Part shown: positions 1-5,642 of the stretch, piece by piece | How the letters are laid out: every line of letters begins with the position of its first letter | Numbering within the stretch: position 1 is the first letter of the stretch | Source of the DNA: Erythrobacter sp. | GTDB lineage: Bacteria; Pseudomonadota; Alphaproteobacteria; Sphingomonadales; Sphingomonadaceae | Length of the DNA: 7,041 bases | NCBI GenBank assembly: GCA_030731635.1 | Contig: JANQTR010000037.1 | Coordinates: 1 to 7,041, forward strand | Reading direction: 5' to 3' | Notes under the pieces: generated by a model | Database searches by the model: none | Told to the model about the DNA's origin: nothing | The model's input: only the letters and a program-made list of their open reading frames with translations | Position numbers and translations under genes: made by a program

Positions 1-23
1 CTCTCCCGAAGTCTTGTGTCGTT

Positions 24-54
24 CGGGCCGCTCCCGGCAGGCGGAAGCGGCCCG
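24..54. terminator. GC-rich hairpin, candidate terminator downstream of ACAD1
   Basis: Nine perfect base pairs join 24-32 (CGGGCCGCT) with 46-54 (AGCGGCCCG). After one mismatch, three more pairs (34-36 with 42-44) close a 5-base loop. On the plus strand the stem is followed by TGAATTTTT, a short T run typical of an intrinsic terminator for a rightward gene ending left of the window. On the minus strand, where it would end ACAD1 transcription, no T run follows. It may serve both directions between convergent genes. The left neighbour is not visible, so this is inference. Confidence 0.5.
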
Positions 55-73
55 TGAATTTTTGCGGCGCGGA

Positions 74-1267
74 TTAAGCGCCCGGCAGGTCGAGAATGCG
101 CTTGGCGATGACGTTGAGCATCACTTCGCTGGTGCCGCCTTCGATTGAGTTCGCCTTGGTACGCAGCCAGCCGCGCGAAGGTTTGCCACCTTCGGTTTCT
201 TCGCTGTCCCATTCAAGGCTGCGTGAACCGCCGACCGCCATCATCAATTCGTGGCGGCGCTTGTTCAATTCGGTCCCGACATATTTCATCATGTTAGGCT
301 GCGCGGGGTGCGCCTTGCCGACCTTGATCTCGTCGAGGAACTTTTCGCCCATCGCGGTGTAAGCCAGCGCATCGACATCGAACATGGCCAGCTCGGCGCG
401 CAGGACAGGATCAACCTCGTCACCGGTGCGGGCCGCAGCGCGCTTCATCGCCGAGCCAATCCCAGCCGTGCGATCCCCACCGCCCGCGCCCGAGATCATC
501 TCGCGTTCGTGACCCAGCAGATACTTGGCCACATCCCAGCCGCGGTTGATCTGGCCGACATAAGCCGGGCAGTCTTCGCCATAAGATTTAGGCACCGCCA
601 CATTATCGAAAAAGGTTTCGCAGAACGGCGAATTGCCGCTGATCAACAGGATCGGTTTGGTCGTCACCCCTTCGCTGGCCATATCGTACAGCATGAAGGT
701 GATGCCCTGATACTTGTCAGCCTTATCAGTGCGAACAAGGCAGAAAATCCAGTCTGCGGCATCAGCGTAAGATGTCCAGATCTTCTGACCATTGACGACC
801 CAGTGATCGCCCTGATCTTCGCCATAGGTTTGCAAGGACACAAGGTCGCTGCCCGAACCCGGTTCAGAATAACCCTGACACCAACGGATTTCGCCGCGGG
901 CGATTTCATTCAGGAATTTCAGCTTTTGACCTTCGGTGCCGAAATGCAGCAGTGCCGGGCCAAGCATCCAGATGCCGAAGCTGCTGAGCGGCGGGCGCGC
1001 ATTGATGTGGGCCATTTCTTCACGCAGCACCTTGGCTTCGGCCGGGCTCAGGCCCGCACCGCCATAGGCTTGCGGCCATGCAGGTACGGTGTAGCCCTTG
1101 GCCAGACAGGCTTCAAACCATGCTTTTTGCGCATCATTTTTGAATTTGGCGCGGCGACCGCCCCAATAGACGTCGTCCTCGTCACGCACGGGTTGCCGCA
1201 TTTCGGCCGGGCAATTCGCCTCAAGCCAGGCACGGGTTTCGCTGCGGAATGTTTCCAGATCGGACAT
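74..1267 (-). CDS. Acyl-CoA dehydrogenase (ACAD1), FadE-type flavoprotein
   Basis: A 397-residue cytosolic FAD enzyme expected to introduce an alpha,beta double bond into an acyl-CoA and pass electrons to electron-transfer flavoprotein. The length is normal for the family. The N-terminal helical domain spans about 1-125. The FAD/substrate signature CQGYSEPGSGSD (130-141) and NGQKIWTS (159-166) lie in the central beta domain. The C-terminal helical domain ends in SIEGGTSEVMLNVIAKRIL (374-392). When the GTS is aligned with medium-chain acyl-CoA dehydrogenase, the usual catalytic Glu position holds Gly377. Glu254 in LGHERE (251-256) sits about where isovaleryl-CoA dehydrogenase has its base and is the likely replacement (inference). 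The ATG at 1267 is supported by an AGGAG 9 bases upstream. It is divergent from the transporter and is probably controlled by the palindrome at 1300-1319. The substrate is not determinable; branched-chain, steroid side-chain or xenobiotic acyl-CoAs are all possible. Confidence 0.93.
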   Translation of the reverse strand: MSDLETFRSETRAWLEANCPAEMRQPVRDEDDVYWGGRRAKFKNDAQKAWFEACLAKGYTVPAWPQAYGGAGLSPAEAKVLREEMAHINARPPLSSFGIWMLGPALLHFGTEGQKLKFLNEIARGEIRWCQGYSEPGSGSDLVSLQTYGEDQGDHWVVNGQKIWTSYADAADWIFCLVRTDKADKYQGITFMLYDMASEGVTTKPILLISGNSPFCETFFDNVAVPKSYGEDCPAYVGQINRGWDVAKYLLGHEREMISGAGGGDRTAGIGSAMKRAAARTGDEVDPVLRAELAMFDVDALAYTAMGEKFLDEIKVGKAHPAQPNMMKYVGTELNKRRHELMMAVGGSRSLEWDSEETEGGKPSRGWLRTKANSIEGGTSEVMLNVIAKRILDLPGA

Positions 1268-1276
1268 AGGCCGACT

Positions 1277-1281
1277 CTCCT
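1277..1281 (-). promoter_or_regulatory. Ribosome binding site of ACAD1
   Basis: CTCCT on the plus strand reads AGGAG on the minus strand, inside a longer GAGAGGAGAG purine run. It lies 9 bases before the ATG at 1267 and fixes that start. Confidence 0.8.
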
Positions 1282-1299
1282 CTCGATTAAGCTCCCACT

Positions 1300-1319
1300 T
1301 GACGCTTACGTTATCGTCA
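1300..1319. promoter_or_regulatory. 20-bp palindromic operator candidate (MerR/LiuR-like)
   Basis: The sequence TGACGCTTACGTTATCGTCA is an imperfect dyad centred between 1309 and 1310. Its outer arms TGACG/CGTCA and its centre ACGT are perfectly symmetric; 16 of 20 positions match the reverse complement. The length and the ACGT core resemble operators of MerR-family regulators of branched-chain amino acid and fatty acid catabolism such as LiuR; the resemblance is from memory, not a motif scan. It overlaps the best -10 candidate for ACAD1, so a bound protein could repress or retune that promoter. No regulator gene lies in the window. Confidence 0.55.
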
Positions 1320-1337
1320 TTTGCACCGGTGCCGCAA
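1310..1337 (-). promoter_or_regulatory. Candidate sigma70-type promoter of ACAD1
   Basis: On the minus strand TTGCGG (complement of 1332-1337) is followed after 16 bases by GATAAC (complement of 1310-1315), which matches four of six -10 consensus positions. The -10 lies inside the 1300-1319 dyad, and the spacer contains the perfect palindrome GCACCGGTGC (1323-1332). Transcription would start near 1302, leaving a leader of about 35 bases containing the AGGAG. The prediction is by eye. Confidence 0.4.
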
Positions 1338-1404
1338 GCGTTGATCGACCGGATGCGGATGCCCCGGCAATGCCCCGCAATGCCGTAGCGTCAGCCTTGA
1401 GCGA

Positions 1405-1432
1405 TTGACGGCAAGCGCAATCGGTCTAGGTT
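1405..1432 (+). promoter_or_regulatory. Candidate promoter of the transporter gene
   Basis: TTGACG at 1405-1410 is a strong -35 match. After 16 bases TAGGTT (1427-1432) is only a weak -10, with three of six matches. It is the best rightward candidate in the divergent region and would place transcription start near 1439, just upstream of the GGGAG at 1446-1450. It may also drive the downstream genes. Confidence 0.35.
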
Positions 1433-1457
1433 CGAAACTGAAAACGGGAGAGAGAAT

Positions 1458-1505
1458 TTGCCGGGAATCGCCGGGCCAGTGGCCACAATGGGCTGCCGCG
1501 AGTGA
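1458..1505 (+). other. Possible 15-codon leader ORF overlapping the transporter start
   Basis: A TTG at 1458 lies 7 bases after GGGAG (1446-1450), a better ribosome site than the one before the transporter GTG. It opens 15 sense codons ending at TGA 1503-1505, which overlaps the transporter GTG (1502-1504) in a GTGA arrangement typical of translational coupling. The peptide would read MPGIAGPVATMGCRE and resembles nothing known to me. It could equally be chance. Confidence 0.2.
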
Positions 1506-2998
1506 GCGGTGGCACGGGCATCATTGCGGGCAAATTGCCGATGCGGTTGAAGCTTGTTCAGGGCTTCGGCGCAGTGGCATTTGGCGTCAAGGACAACGGC
1601 TTTTCGTTCTTTCTGCTGATCTTTTACAATCAGGTGCTGGGCATGGATGCAGGGCTTGTCAGCCTCGCATTGTTGGTCGCGCTGCTGGTGGATGCCGTGG
1701 TTGACCCGATCCTCGGCAACCTGTCCGATCGCACCTACACGCGCTGGGGCCGCCGCCTGCCGTGGCTCTATGCCGCACCGATCCCGCTCGCCTTTGCCTG
1801 GGTGATGATGTGGAGCCCGCCTGCAGGCGAAGCGCCAAGTTTTGGCGGGCTGGTGGCCATCGCCATTGCTGTGCGCGTGTTGCTGTCGGCATGCGAAGTG
1901 CCTTCGATCAGCCTCGTCCCGGAACTCACCGCCGATTATGACGAACGCACCACCTTGTTCCGGTACCGCGCGCTGGGTGGATGGATCGGCGGCCTTGGCA
2001 TGATGGTGCTGGCCTATACCGTGTTCATGCCGGGGCCGGAGGGCCTGCTTCAACGAGACGGTTATTTTGCCTTCAGCGTGTTCGGCGCGGTGTTGATGGC
2101 AGTTTCGGTGATCGGCTCGGCGATCGGCCAACACCGGCTGGTGGCCCGCCTGCCGGCGACCAAGCCGGGGCCTTTTACGATCAAGGGCGCCTTTGCCGAA
2201 ATTCGCGAGGCCTTTTCCGAGCGCGCGTTCCTGATTTTCGCGGCCGGGGGTCTTGCCGCTTATGTTCACCAGGGGCTGAACTTCTCGATCACCAATTACA
2301 TCAATCTGTTCGTCTTACAGCTCACCCGCGGCCAGCTGATGTTCTTTCCGCTGGTGCTGCTGGGCGCGGTGGTGCTGATGTTCGTGCTGATCGGGCCGCT
2401 GCACCAACGCTTTGGCAAGGCGAAGACCGCAGGGCTTGGCATGATTGTCGGCACAGTGCTGGGGATCGTGCCTTATGCCCTGCTGCTGCTAGGCGTGTGG
2501 CCCATGCCCGGCAGCACTGTGTCGGCGGCGCTGTTCTTCGGCTTTGCCATGAATGCGACAGCGCTCGGGATCATTTCGCTGGTCTCCGCCACCTCGATGA
2601 TCGCCGAGATTGTCGAGGCCTTTGAAGAGCGCACCGGCAGACGTGCGGAAGGATCATTCTATTCGGGGAACTGGCTGGTGCAGAAATGCGCGACCGGCGC
2701 AGGCATCTTCCTTTCCGGCCAGATCATCGCCTTCTCGCAGCTTGCCCCCGATGCCGTGCCCGGTAGCGTGCCGCAAGGCGTGCTCACCACCATGCTGCTG
2801 TCCTATGGCAGCGCGATGCTGGTGCTTGCGGTTATTTCAGCATGGTGGCTGGCGCGCTTTCCGATTACCCGCCAAGAGCACGAGGCGCGCGTCAACCGGC
2901 TTGCCGAGCGGCGGGCGCGGACCGTCCGCAATGCCGTAACGGAAGTTCCGGATGCGCCATTTCTGGCCGCAGACGGCGTGCCCGCGCCCCATAAATGA
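1502..2998 (+). CDS. MFS transporter, GPH (MFS_2, sodium/melibiose symporter-like) family
   Basis: A 498-residue inner-membrane protein with about 12 hydrophobic segments (roughly 19-45, 55-72, 88-105, 113-135, 155-176, 188-208, 242-265, 275-298, 310-332, 338-362, 390-412, 430-452) and a charged C-terminal tail. Family signatures are DAVVDPILGNLSDRTYTRWG (64-83) with RR at 84-85, VPELTADYDERT (139-150) and ERTGRRAEGSFYSGN (376-390) with Lys395. The classic family moves sugars by cation symport, but sphingomonads keep many members beside lipid or aromatic catabolism genes, so the cargo here may be an organic acid (inference). The GTG start lacks a convincing ribosome site. An in-frame ATG at 1541 (residue 14) is the alternative, but the KLP just before residue 14 appears in homologues as I recall them, favouring GTG. 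An in-frame stop at 1439-1441 limits further extension. ACAD2 follows 90 bases downstream. Confidence 0.9.
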   Translation: MSGGTGIIAGKLPMRLKLVQGFGAVAFGVKDNGFSFFLLIFYNQVLGMDAGLVSLALLVALLVDAVVDPILGNLSDRTYTRWGRRLPWLYAAPIPLAFAWVMMWSPPAGEAPSFGGLVAIAIAVRVLLSACEVPSISLVPELTADYDERTTLFRYRALGGWIGGLGMMVLAYTVFMPGPEGLLQRDGYFAFSVFGAVLMAVSVIGSAIGQHRLVARLPATKPGPFTIKGAFAEIREAFSERAFLIFAAGGLAAYVHQGLNFSITNYINLFVLQLTRGQLMFFPLVLLGAVVLMFVLIGPLHQRFGKAKTAGLGMIVGTVLGIVPYALLLLGVWPMPGSTVSAALFFGFAMNATALGIISLVSATSMIAEIVEAFEERTGRRAEGSFYSGNWLVQKCATGAGIFLSGQIIAFSQLAPDAVPGSVPQGVLTTMLLSYGSAMLVLAVISAWWLARFPITRQEHEARVNRLAERRARTVRNAVTEVPDAPFLAADGVPAPHK

Positions 2999-3073
2999 GA
3001 GCTTGGCGCAGCCTCAAGGCTCTGCCACGGTCGCCCGCAGATTCGCCAAAGACTTGGTTGCAATTAAAGACGA

Positions 3074-3080
3074 GAGAGGA
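3074..3080 (+). promoter_or_regulatory. Ribosome binding site of ACAD2
   Basis: GAGAGGA ends 8 bases before the ATG at 3089. The following ACACCCCC spacer resembles the C-rich spacers before the alcohol dehydrogenase and dapD, a shared local style that supports all three starts. Confidence 0.8.
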
Positions 3081-3088
3081 ACACCCCC

Positions 3089-4426
3089 ATGGATTTCGAA
3101 CCCACCGAACGCCAGCTCTATTGGTCCGGCCGTGTGCGCGATTTCATCGAAGCGCATGTGCGCCCCAACATGGCGGTCTATGACCAACAAGAGCACGAAG
3201 GCGAACGCTGGAAGGTGCTTCCCATCGTCGAGGAAACCAAGGCCAAGGCCAAAGCAGCCGGCATCTGGAACCTGTTCATGCCCCCGCGCAATGACAGCCA
3301 CCACCATGTCGATGATACCTTCGAATTCGAAGGGCCGGGCCTCACCAACCTCGAATACGCGATGTGCGCAGAAGAAATGGGCCGCATCGGCTGGGCCAGC
3401 GAAGTGTTCAACTGCTCAGCGCCTGATACCGGCAACATGGAAGTGTTCTTCCGTTATGGCACCCGCGAACAAAAGGAAGCGTGGTTGCGTCCGCTGATGA
3501 ACGGCGAAATCCGGTCAGCCTTCCTGATGACCGAGCCGAACACCGCCTCGTCGGACGCCACCAACATCGAAACCCGGATTGAACGGGACGGCGATCACTA
3601 TGTCATCAATGGCCGCAAGTGGTGGTCATCGGGCCTCGGCGACCCGCGCTGCAAGATCGCGATTGTGATGGGCAAGACCGATCCCGGCGCACAGCGCCAC
3701 GCGCAGCAATCGCAGATCCTGATGCCGATCGACACGCCCGGCGTGAACATCCTGAGGCACCTGCCGGTGTTCGGTTATGACGATGCCCCGCACGGCCATA
3801 TGGAAGTTGAAATGGTCAACGTGCGGGTGCCCGCAGAAAACATTCTGCTCGGCGAAGGGCGCGGGTTCGAGATCGCCCAAGGCCGCCTCGGGCCGGGCCG
3901 TATCCACCACTGCATGCGCACTATTGGCGCGGCGGAAGAGGCGCTGGAAAAGATGTGCCGCCGCCTGCAGGAACGCGAAGCCTTCGGCAAGCCGGTGTAC
4001 AAGCATTCGGTCTGGGAAGAACGCGTTGCACGTGCCCGGATCGATATCGACATGACCCGTCTGCTCTGCCTCAAGGCGGCTGACATGATGGACAAGGTCG
4101 GCAACAAGGCGGCCAAGCAGGAAATCGCGATGATCAAGGTGCAGGCCCCCAACATGGCGCTGCGGATCATTGACGATGCGATCCAGGCGCATGGCGGCGG
4201 CGGCGTGTCGGACGATTACGGCCTTGCCAAGAGCTACGCCAACCAGCGCACCCTGCGTCTGGCTGACGGCCCGGACGAAGTCCACGCGCGTTCGATTGCG
4301 CACATGGAGTTCGCCAAGCATGCCCCGCGCCCCGGCCCGACCGCCAACGCGCTGCGCGGCGATCATGGGCGCGCGGTCAAAGACGAAAAGAGCTTCAGCT
4401 CGGGTGACATGGGCGTGGCCCGCTGA
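3089..4426 (+). CDS. ACAD10/ACAD11-like (FadE2-type) acyl-CoA dehydrogenase (ACAD2)
   Basis: A 445-residue FAD-dependent acyl-CoA dehydrogenase, longer than ACAD1 and of a different subfamily. Visible features are AFLMTEPNTASSDATNI (144-160) for flavin and acyl-CoA binding, NGRKWWSSG (174-182), LGPGRIHHCMR (267-277), REAFGKPV (296-303), QAHGGGGVSDDY (366-377) and RTLRLADGPDEVH (387-399). The last motif, together with GPGRIHHCMR, marks the ACAD10/ACAD11/FadE2 branch. Asp393 replaces the usual catalytic Glu, and Gly270 occupies the alternative base position of isovaleryl-CoA dehydrogenase. A polar tail from about 410 is probably flexible. In this family the known role is processing of 4-hydroxyacyl-CoAs with a partner kinase; such a kinase is encoded at 5642-6724. 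The start is set by GAGAGGA. It could share a transcript with the transporter 90 bases upstream. The exact substrate is unknown. Confidence 0.93.
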   Translation: MDFEPTERQLYWSGRVRDFIEAHVRPNMAVYDQQEHEGERWKVLPIVEETKAKAKAAGIWNLFMPPRNDSHHHVDDTFEFEGPGLTNLEYAMCAEEMGRIGWASEVFNCSAPDTGNMEVFFRYGTREQKEAWLRPLMNGEIRSAFLMTEPNTASSDATNIETRIERDGDHYVINGRKWWSSGLGDPRCKIAIVMGKTDPGAQRHAQQSQILMPIDTPGVNILRHLPVFGYDDAPHGHMEVEMVNVRVPAENILLGEGRGFEIAQGRLGPGRIHHCMRTIGAAEEALEKMCRRLQEREAFGKPVYKHSVWEERVARARIDIDMTRLLCLKAADMMDKVGNKAAKQEIAMIKVQAPNMALRIIDDAIQAHGGGGVSDDYGLAKSYANQRTLRLADGPDEVHARSIAHMEFAKHAPRPGPTANALRGDHGRAVKDEKSFSSGDMGVAR

Positions 4427-4452
4427 TGCGACTTTAGTTGATAAAACACACC

Positions 4453-4485
4453 TTGAGGGCGGCTTTGAACAAAAGCCGCCCTCAA
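4453..4485 (+). terminator. Perfect 14-bp hairpin after ACAD2
   Basis: The arms TTGAGGGCGGCTTT (4453-4466) and AAAGCCGCCCTCAA (4472-4485) are exact reverse complements around a 5-base loop, GAACA. The stem lies 26 bases after the ACAD2 stop, the right place for a terminator, but the following sequence TCCCTACAAG lacks a T run. It could be a terminator, an attenuating element within one operon, or a 3'-end stabilising structure. Confidence 0.7.
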
Positions 4486-4487
4486 TC

Positions 4488-4510
4488 CCTACAAGCGGCC
4501 ATTCTGTAGG
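4488..4510. repeat. Short inverted repeat before the alcohol dehydrogenase gene
   Basis: CCTACA (4488-4493) and TGTAGG (4505-4510) are exact inverted repeats with an 11-base spacer, directly after the 14-bp hairpin and 43 bases before the alcohol dehydrogenase start. The layout would suit an operator for an internal promoter, but no clear -35/-10 pair is seen here and a 6-bp repeat can occur by chance. Confidence 0.3.
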
Positions 4511-4540
4511 AACCGCGTTAGGGGCAATCCAACACTCGGG

Positions 4541-4547
4541 AAGAGGA
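4541..4547 (+). promoter_or_regulatory. Ribosome binding site of the alcohol dehydrogenase
   Basis: AAGAGGA lies 6 bases before the ATG at 4554. It decides the start: the frame is open much further upstream (back to at least 4170), but that stretch overlaps the ACAD2 gene in another frame and the terminal hairpin, and encodes nothing resembling an alcohol dehydrogenase. Confidence 0.8.
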
Positions 4548-4553
4548 ACCCCC

Positions 4554-5642
4554 ATGGCCAAGGCCGCCATTCTTGAAGCACCCGGCGAAGGGCTCAAAAT
4601 CGCCGAAGTCACCTATGCCGACCCCGGCCCGCATGAAGTGCTGATCGACACCAAGGCCTGCGGGCTGTGCCATTCGGACCTGCACTTTATCGACGGCCAC
4701 TATCCGCACGCCCTCCCCGCCATTCCGGGGCACGAGGCAGCAGGCATCGTCCGCGCGGTGGGCAGCGAAGTGAAGACCGTGAAGCCGGGCGATCATGTCG
4801 TCTCCTGCCTGTCCGCCTTCTGCGGCCATTGCGAATTCTGCGTCACCGGCCGCATGGCGCTATGCCTTGGCGGCGACACCCGCCGCACCAAGGGCGAAGC
4901 GCCGCGCATCGCCTTTGCCGATGGCTCGCCCGTCGCCCAGATGCTCAACCTTTCGGCCCTGTCCGAACAGATGCTGATCCACGAACACGCCTGCGTCGCT
5001 ATCGACAAGGACATGCCGTTTGACCGTGCCGCCCTGCTCGGCTGCGCGGTGACGACCGGCGCGGGGACGATCTTCAACGCCTGCAAGGTCACGCCGGGTG
5101 AAACCGTGCTGGTGGTCGGCTGCGGCGGGGTGGGTCTTGCCGCGATCAATGCTGCCAAAATCGCCGGCGCCGGCAAAATCATCGCCGCCGATCCGCTGCC
5201 CGAAAAGCGCGAATTAGCCAAGGTGCTGGGCGCGACCCACACCGTCGATGCGCTGGCCGAAGACGCCGCCAAGCAGATCATCGCGATCTCGGGCGGCGGG
5301 GTTGATTGGGGGATTGAAGCGGTGGGGCGTCAGGCTTCCGCCGATCTCGCGGTCGCATCACTGAAGCGCGGCGGCACTGCCGTGATCCTCGGCATGATGC
5401 CTTTGGATTGCAAGGTCGGGCTTGGCGCTATGGACCTGCTCAGCGGCAAGAAACTGATGGGCGCAATCATGGGGATGAATCACTTCCCGGTCGATCTGCC
5501 GCGCCTTGTCGATTTCTACCTGCGCGGGCTGCTCGATCTCGACACGATCATCGCCGAGCGTATTTCGCTGGAGCAGGTCAATGAAGGCTTCAACACAATG
5601 CGCGCCGGCCATTCGGCGCGTACCGTGGTGGTGTTCGACTGA
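4554..5642 (+). CDS. Zinc-dependent alcohol dehydrogenase, class III-like
   Basis: A 362-residue medium-chain dehydrogenase/reductase that should interconvert an alcohol and an aldehyde or ketone with NAD(H) in the cytosol. Expected catalytic zinc ligands are present: Cys39 in CGLCHSD (36-42), His60 and Glu61 in GHE, and Cys164. The structural zinc cluster is complete: Cys90, Cys93, Cys96 and Cys104. The Rossmann motif GCGGVG (189-194) is followed by Asp213 at the end of the second strand, which favours NAD over NADP. The length and domain order are typical of class III-like enzymes, but nothing shows glutathione dependence. The stop codon overlaps the kinase start (TGATG), so the two are almost certainly co-translated. 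Context suggests it oxidises or reduces a hydroxyl or oxo group on the same substrate; this is inference. Confidence 0.92.
   Translation: MAKAAILEAPGEGLKIAEVTYADPGPHEVLIDTKACGLCHSDLHFIDGHYPHALPAIPGHEAAGIVRAVGSEVKTVKPGDHVVSCLSAFCGHCEFCVTGRMALCLGGDTRRTKGEAPRIAFADGSPVAQMLNLSALSEQMLIHEHACVAIDKDMPFDRAALLGCAVTTGAGTIFNACKVTPGETVLVVGCGGVGLAAINAAKIAGAGKIIAADPLPEKRELAKVLGATHTVDALAEDAAKQIIAISGGGVDWGIEAVGRQASADLAVASLKRGGTAVILGMMPLDCKVGLGAMDLLSGKKLMGAIMGMNHFPVDLPRLVDFYLRGLLDLDTIIAERISLEQVNEGFNTMRAGHSARTVVVFD

Noticed and set aside
1367..1384. Direct repeat GCAATGCC twice with 10-bp periodicity
   Set aside because: Only two 8-bp copies in a GC-rich spacer and no relation to a promoter element; too short to claim a binding site.
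251..1408. Long plus-strand open frame (385 codons) opposite ACAD1
   Set aside because: Lies almost wholly antisense to a clear acyl-CoA dehydrogenase; its translation has no recognisable motif and is rich in His/Arg/Ala, as expected from the complement of a GC-biased gene.
1391..2269. Minus-strand open frame (292 codons) opposite the transporter
   Set aside because: His/Gln/Arg-rich low-quality translation antisense to a well-supported membrane protein, and it crosses the divergent promoter region.
2998..3023. Weak hairpin just after the transporter stop (AGAGC/GCTCT with an inner TTG/CAA)
   Set aside because: Short and bulged with a 9-base loop and no T run; not enough to split the transporter from ACAD2.
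4170..4553. N-terminal extension of the alcohol dehydrogenase frame
   Set aside because: The frame is open here only as an out-of-frame overlap with ACAD2 and the hairpin; the extension has no alcohol dehydrogenase similarity, and a good ribosome site precedes the ATG at 4554.
3626..4612. Minus-strand open frame (328 codons) opposite ACAD2 and the hairpin
   Set aside because: Antisense shadow of ACAD2 caused by GC-rich third positions; no domain, and it runs through the intergenic hairpin.
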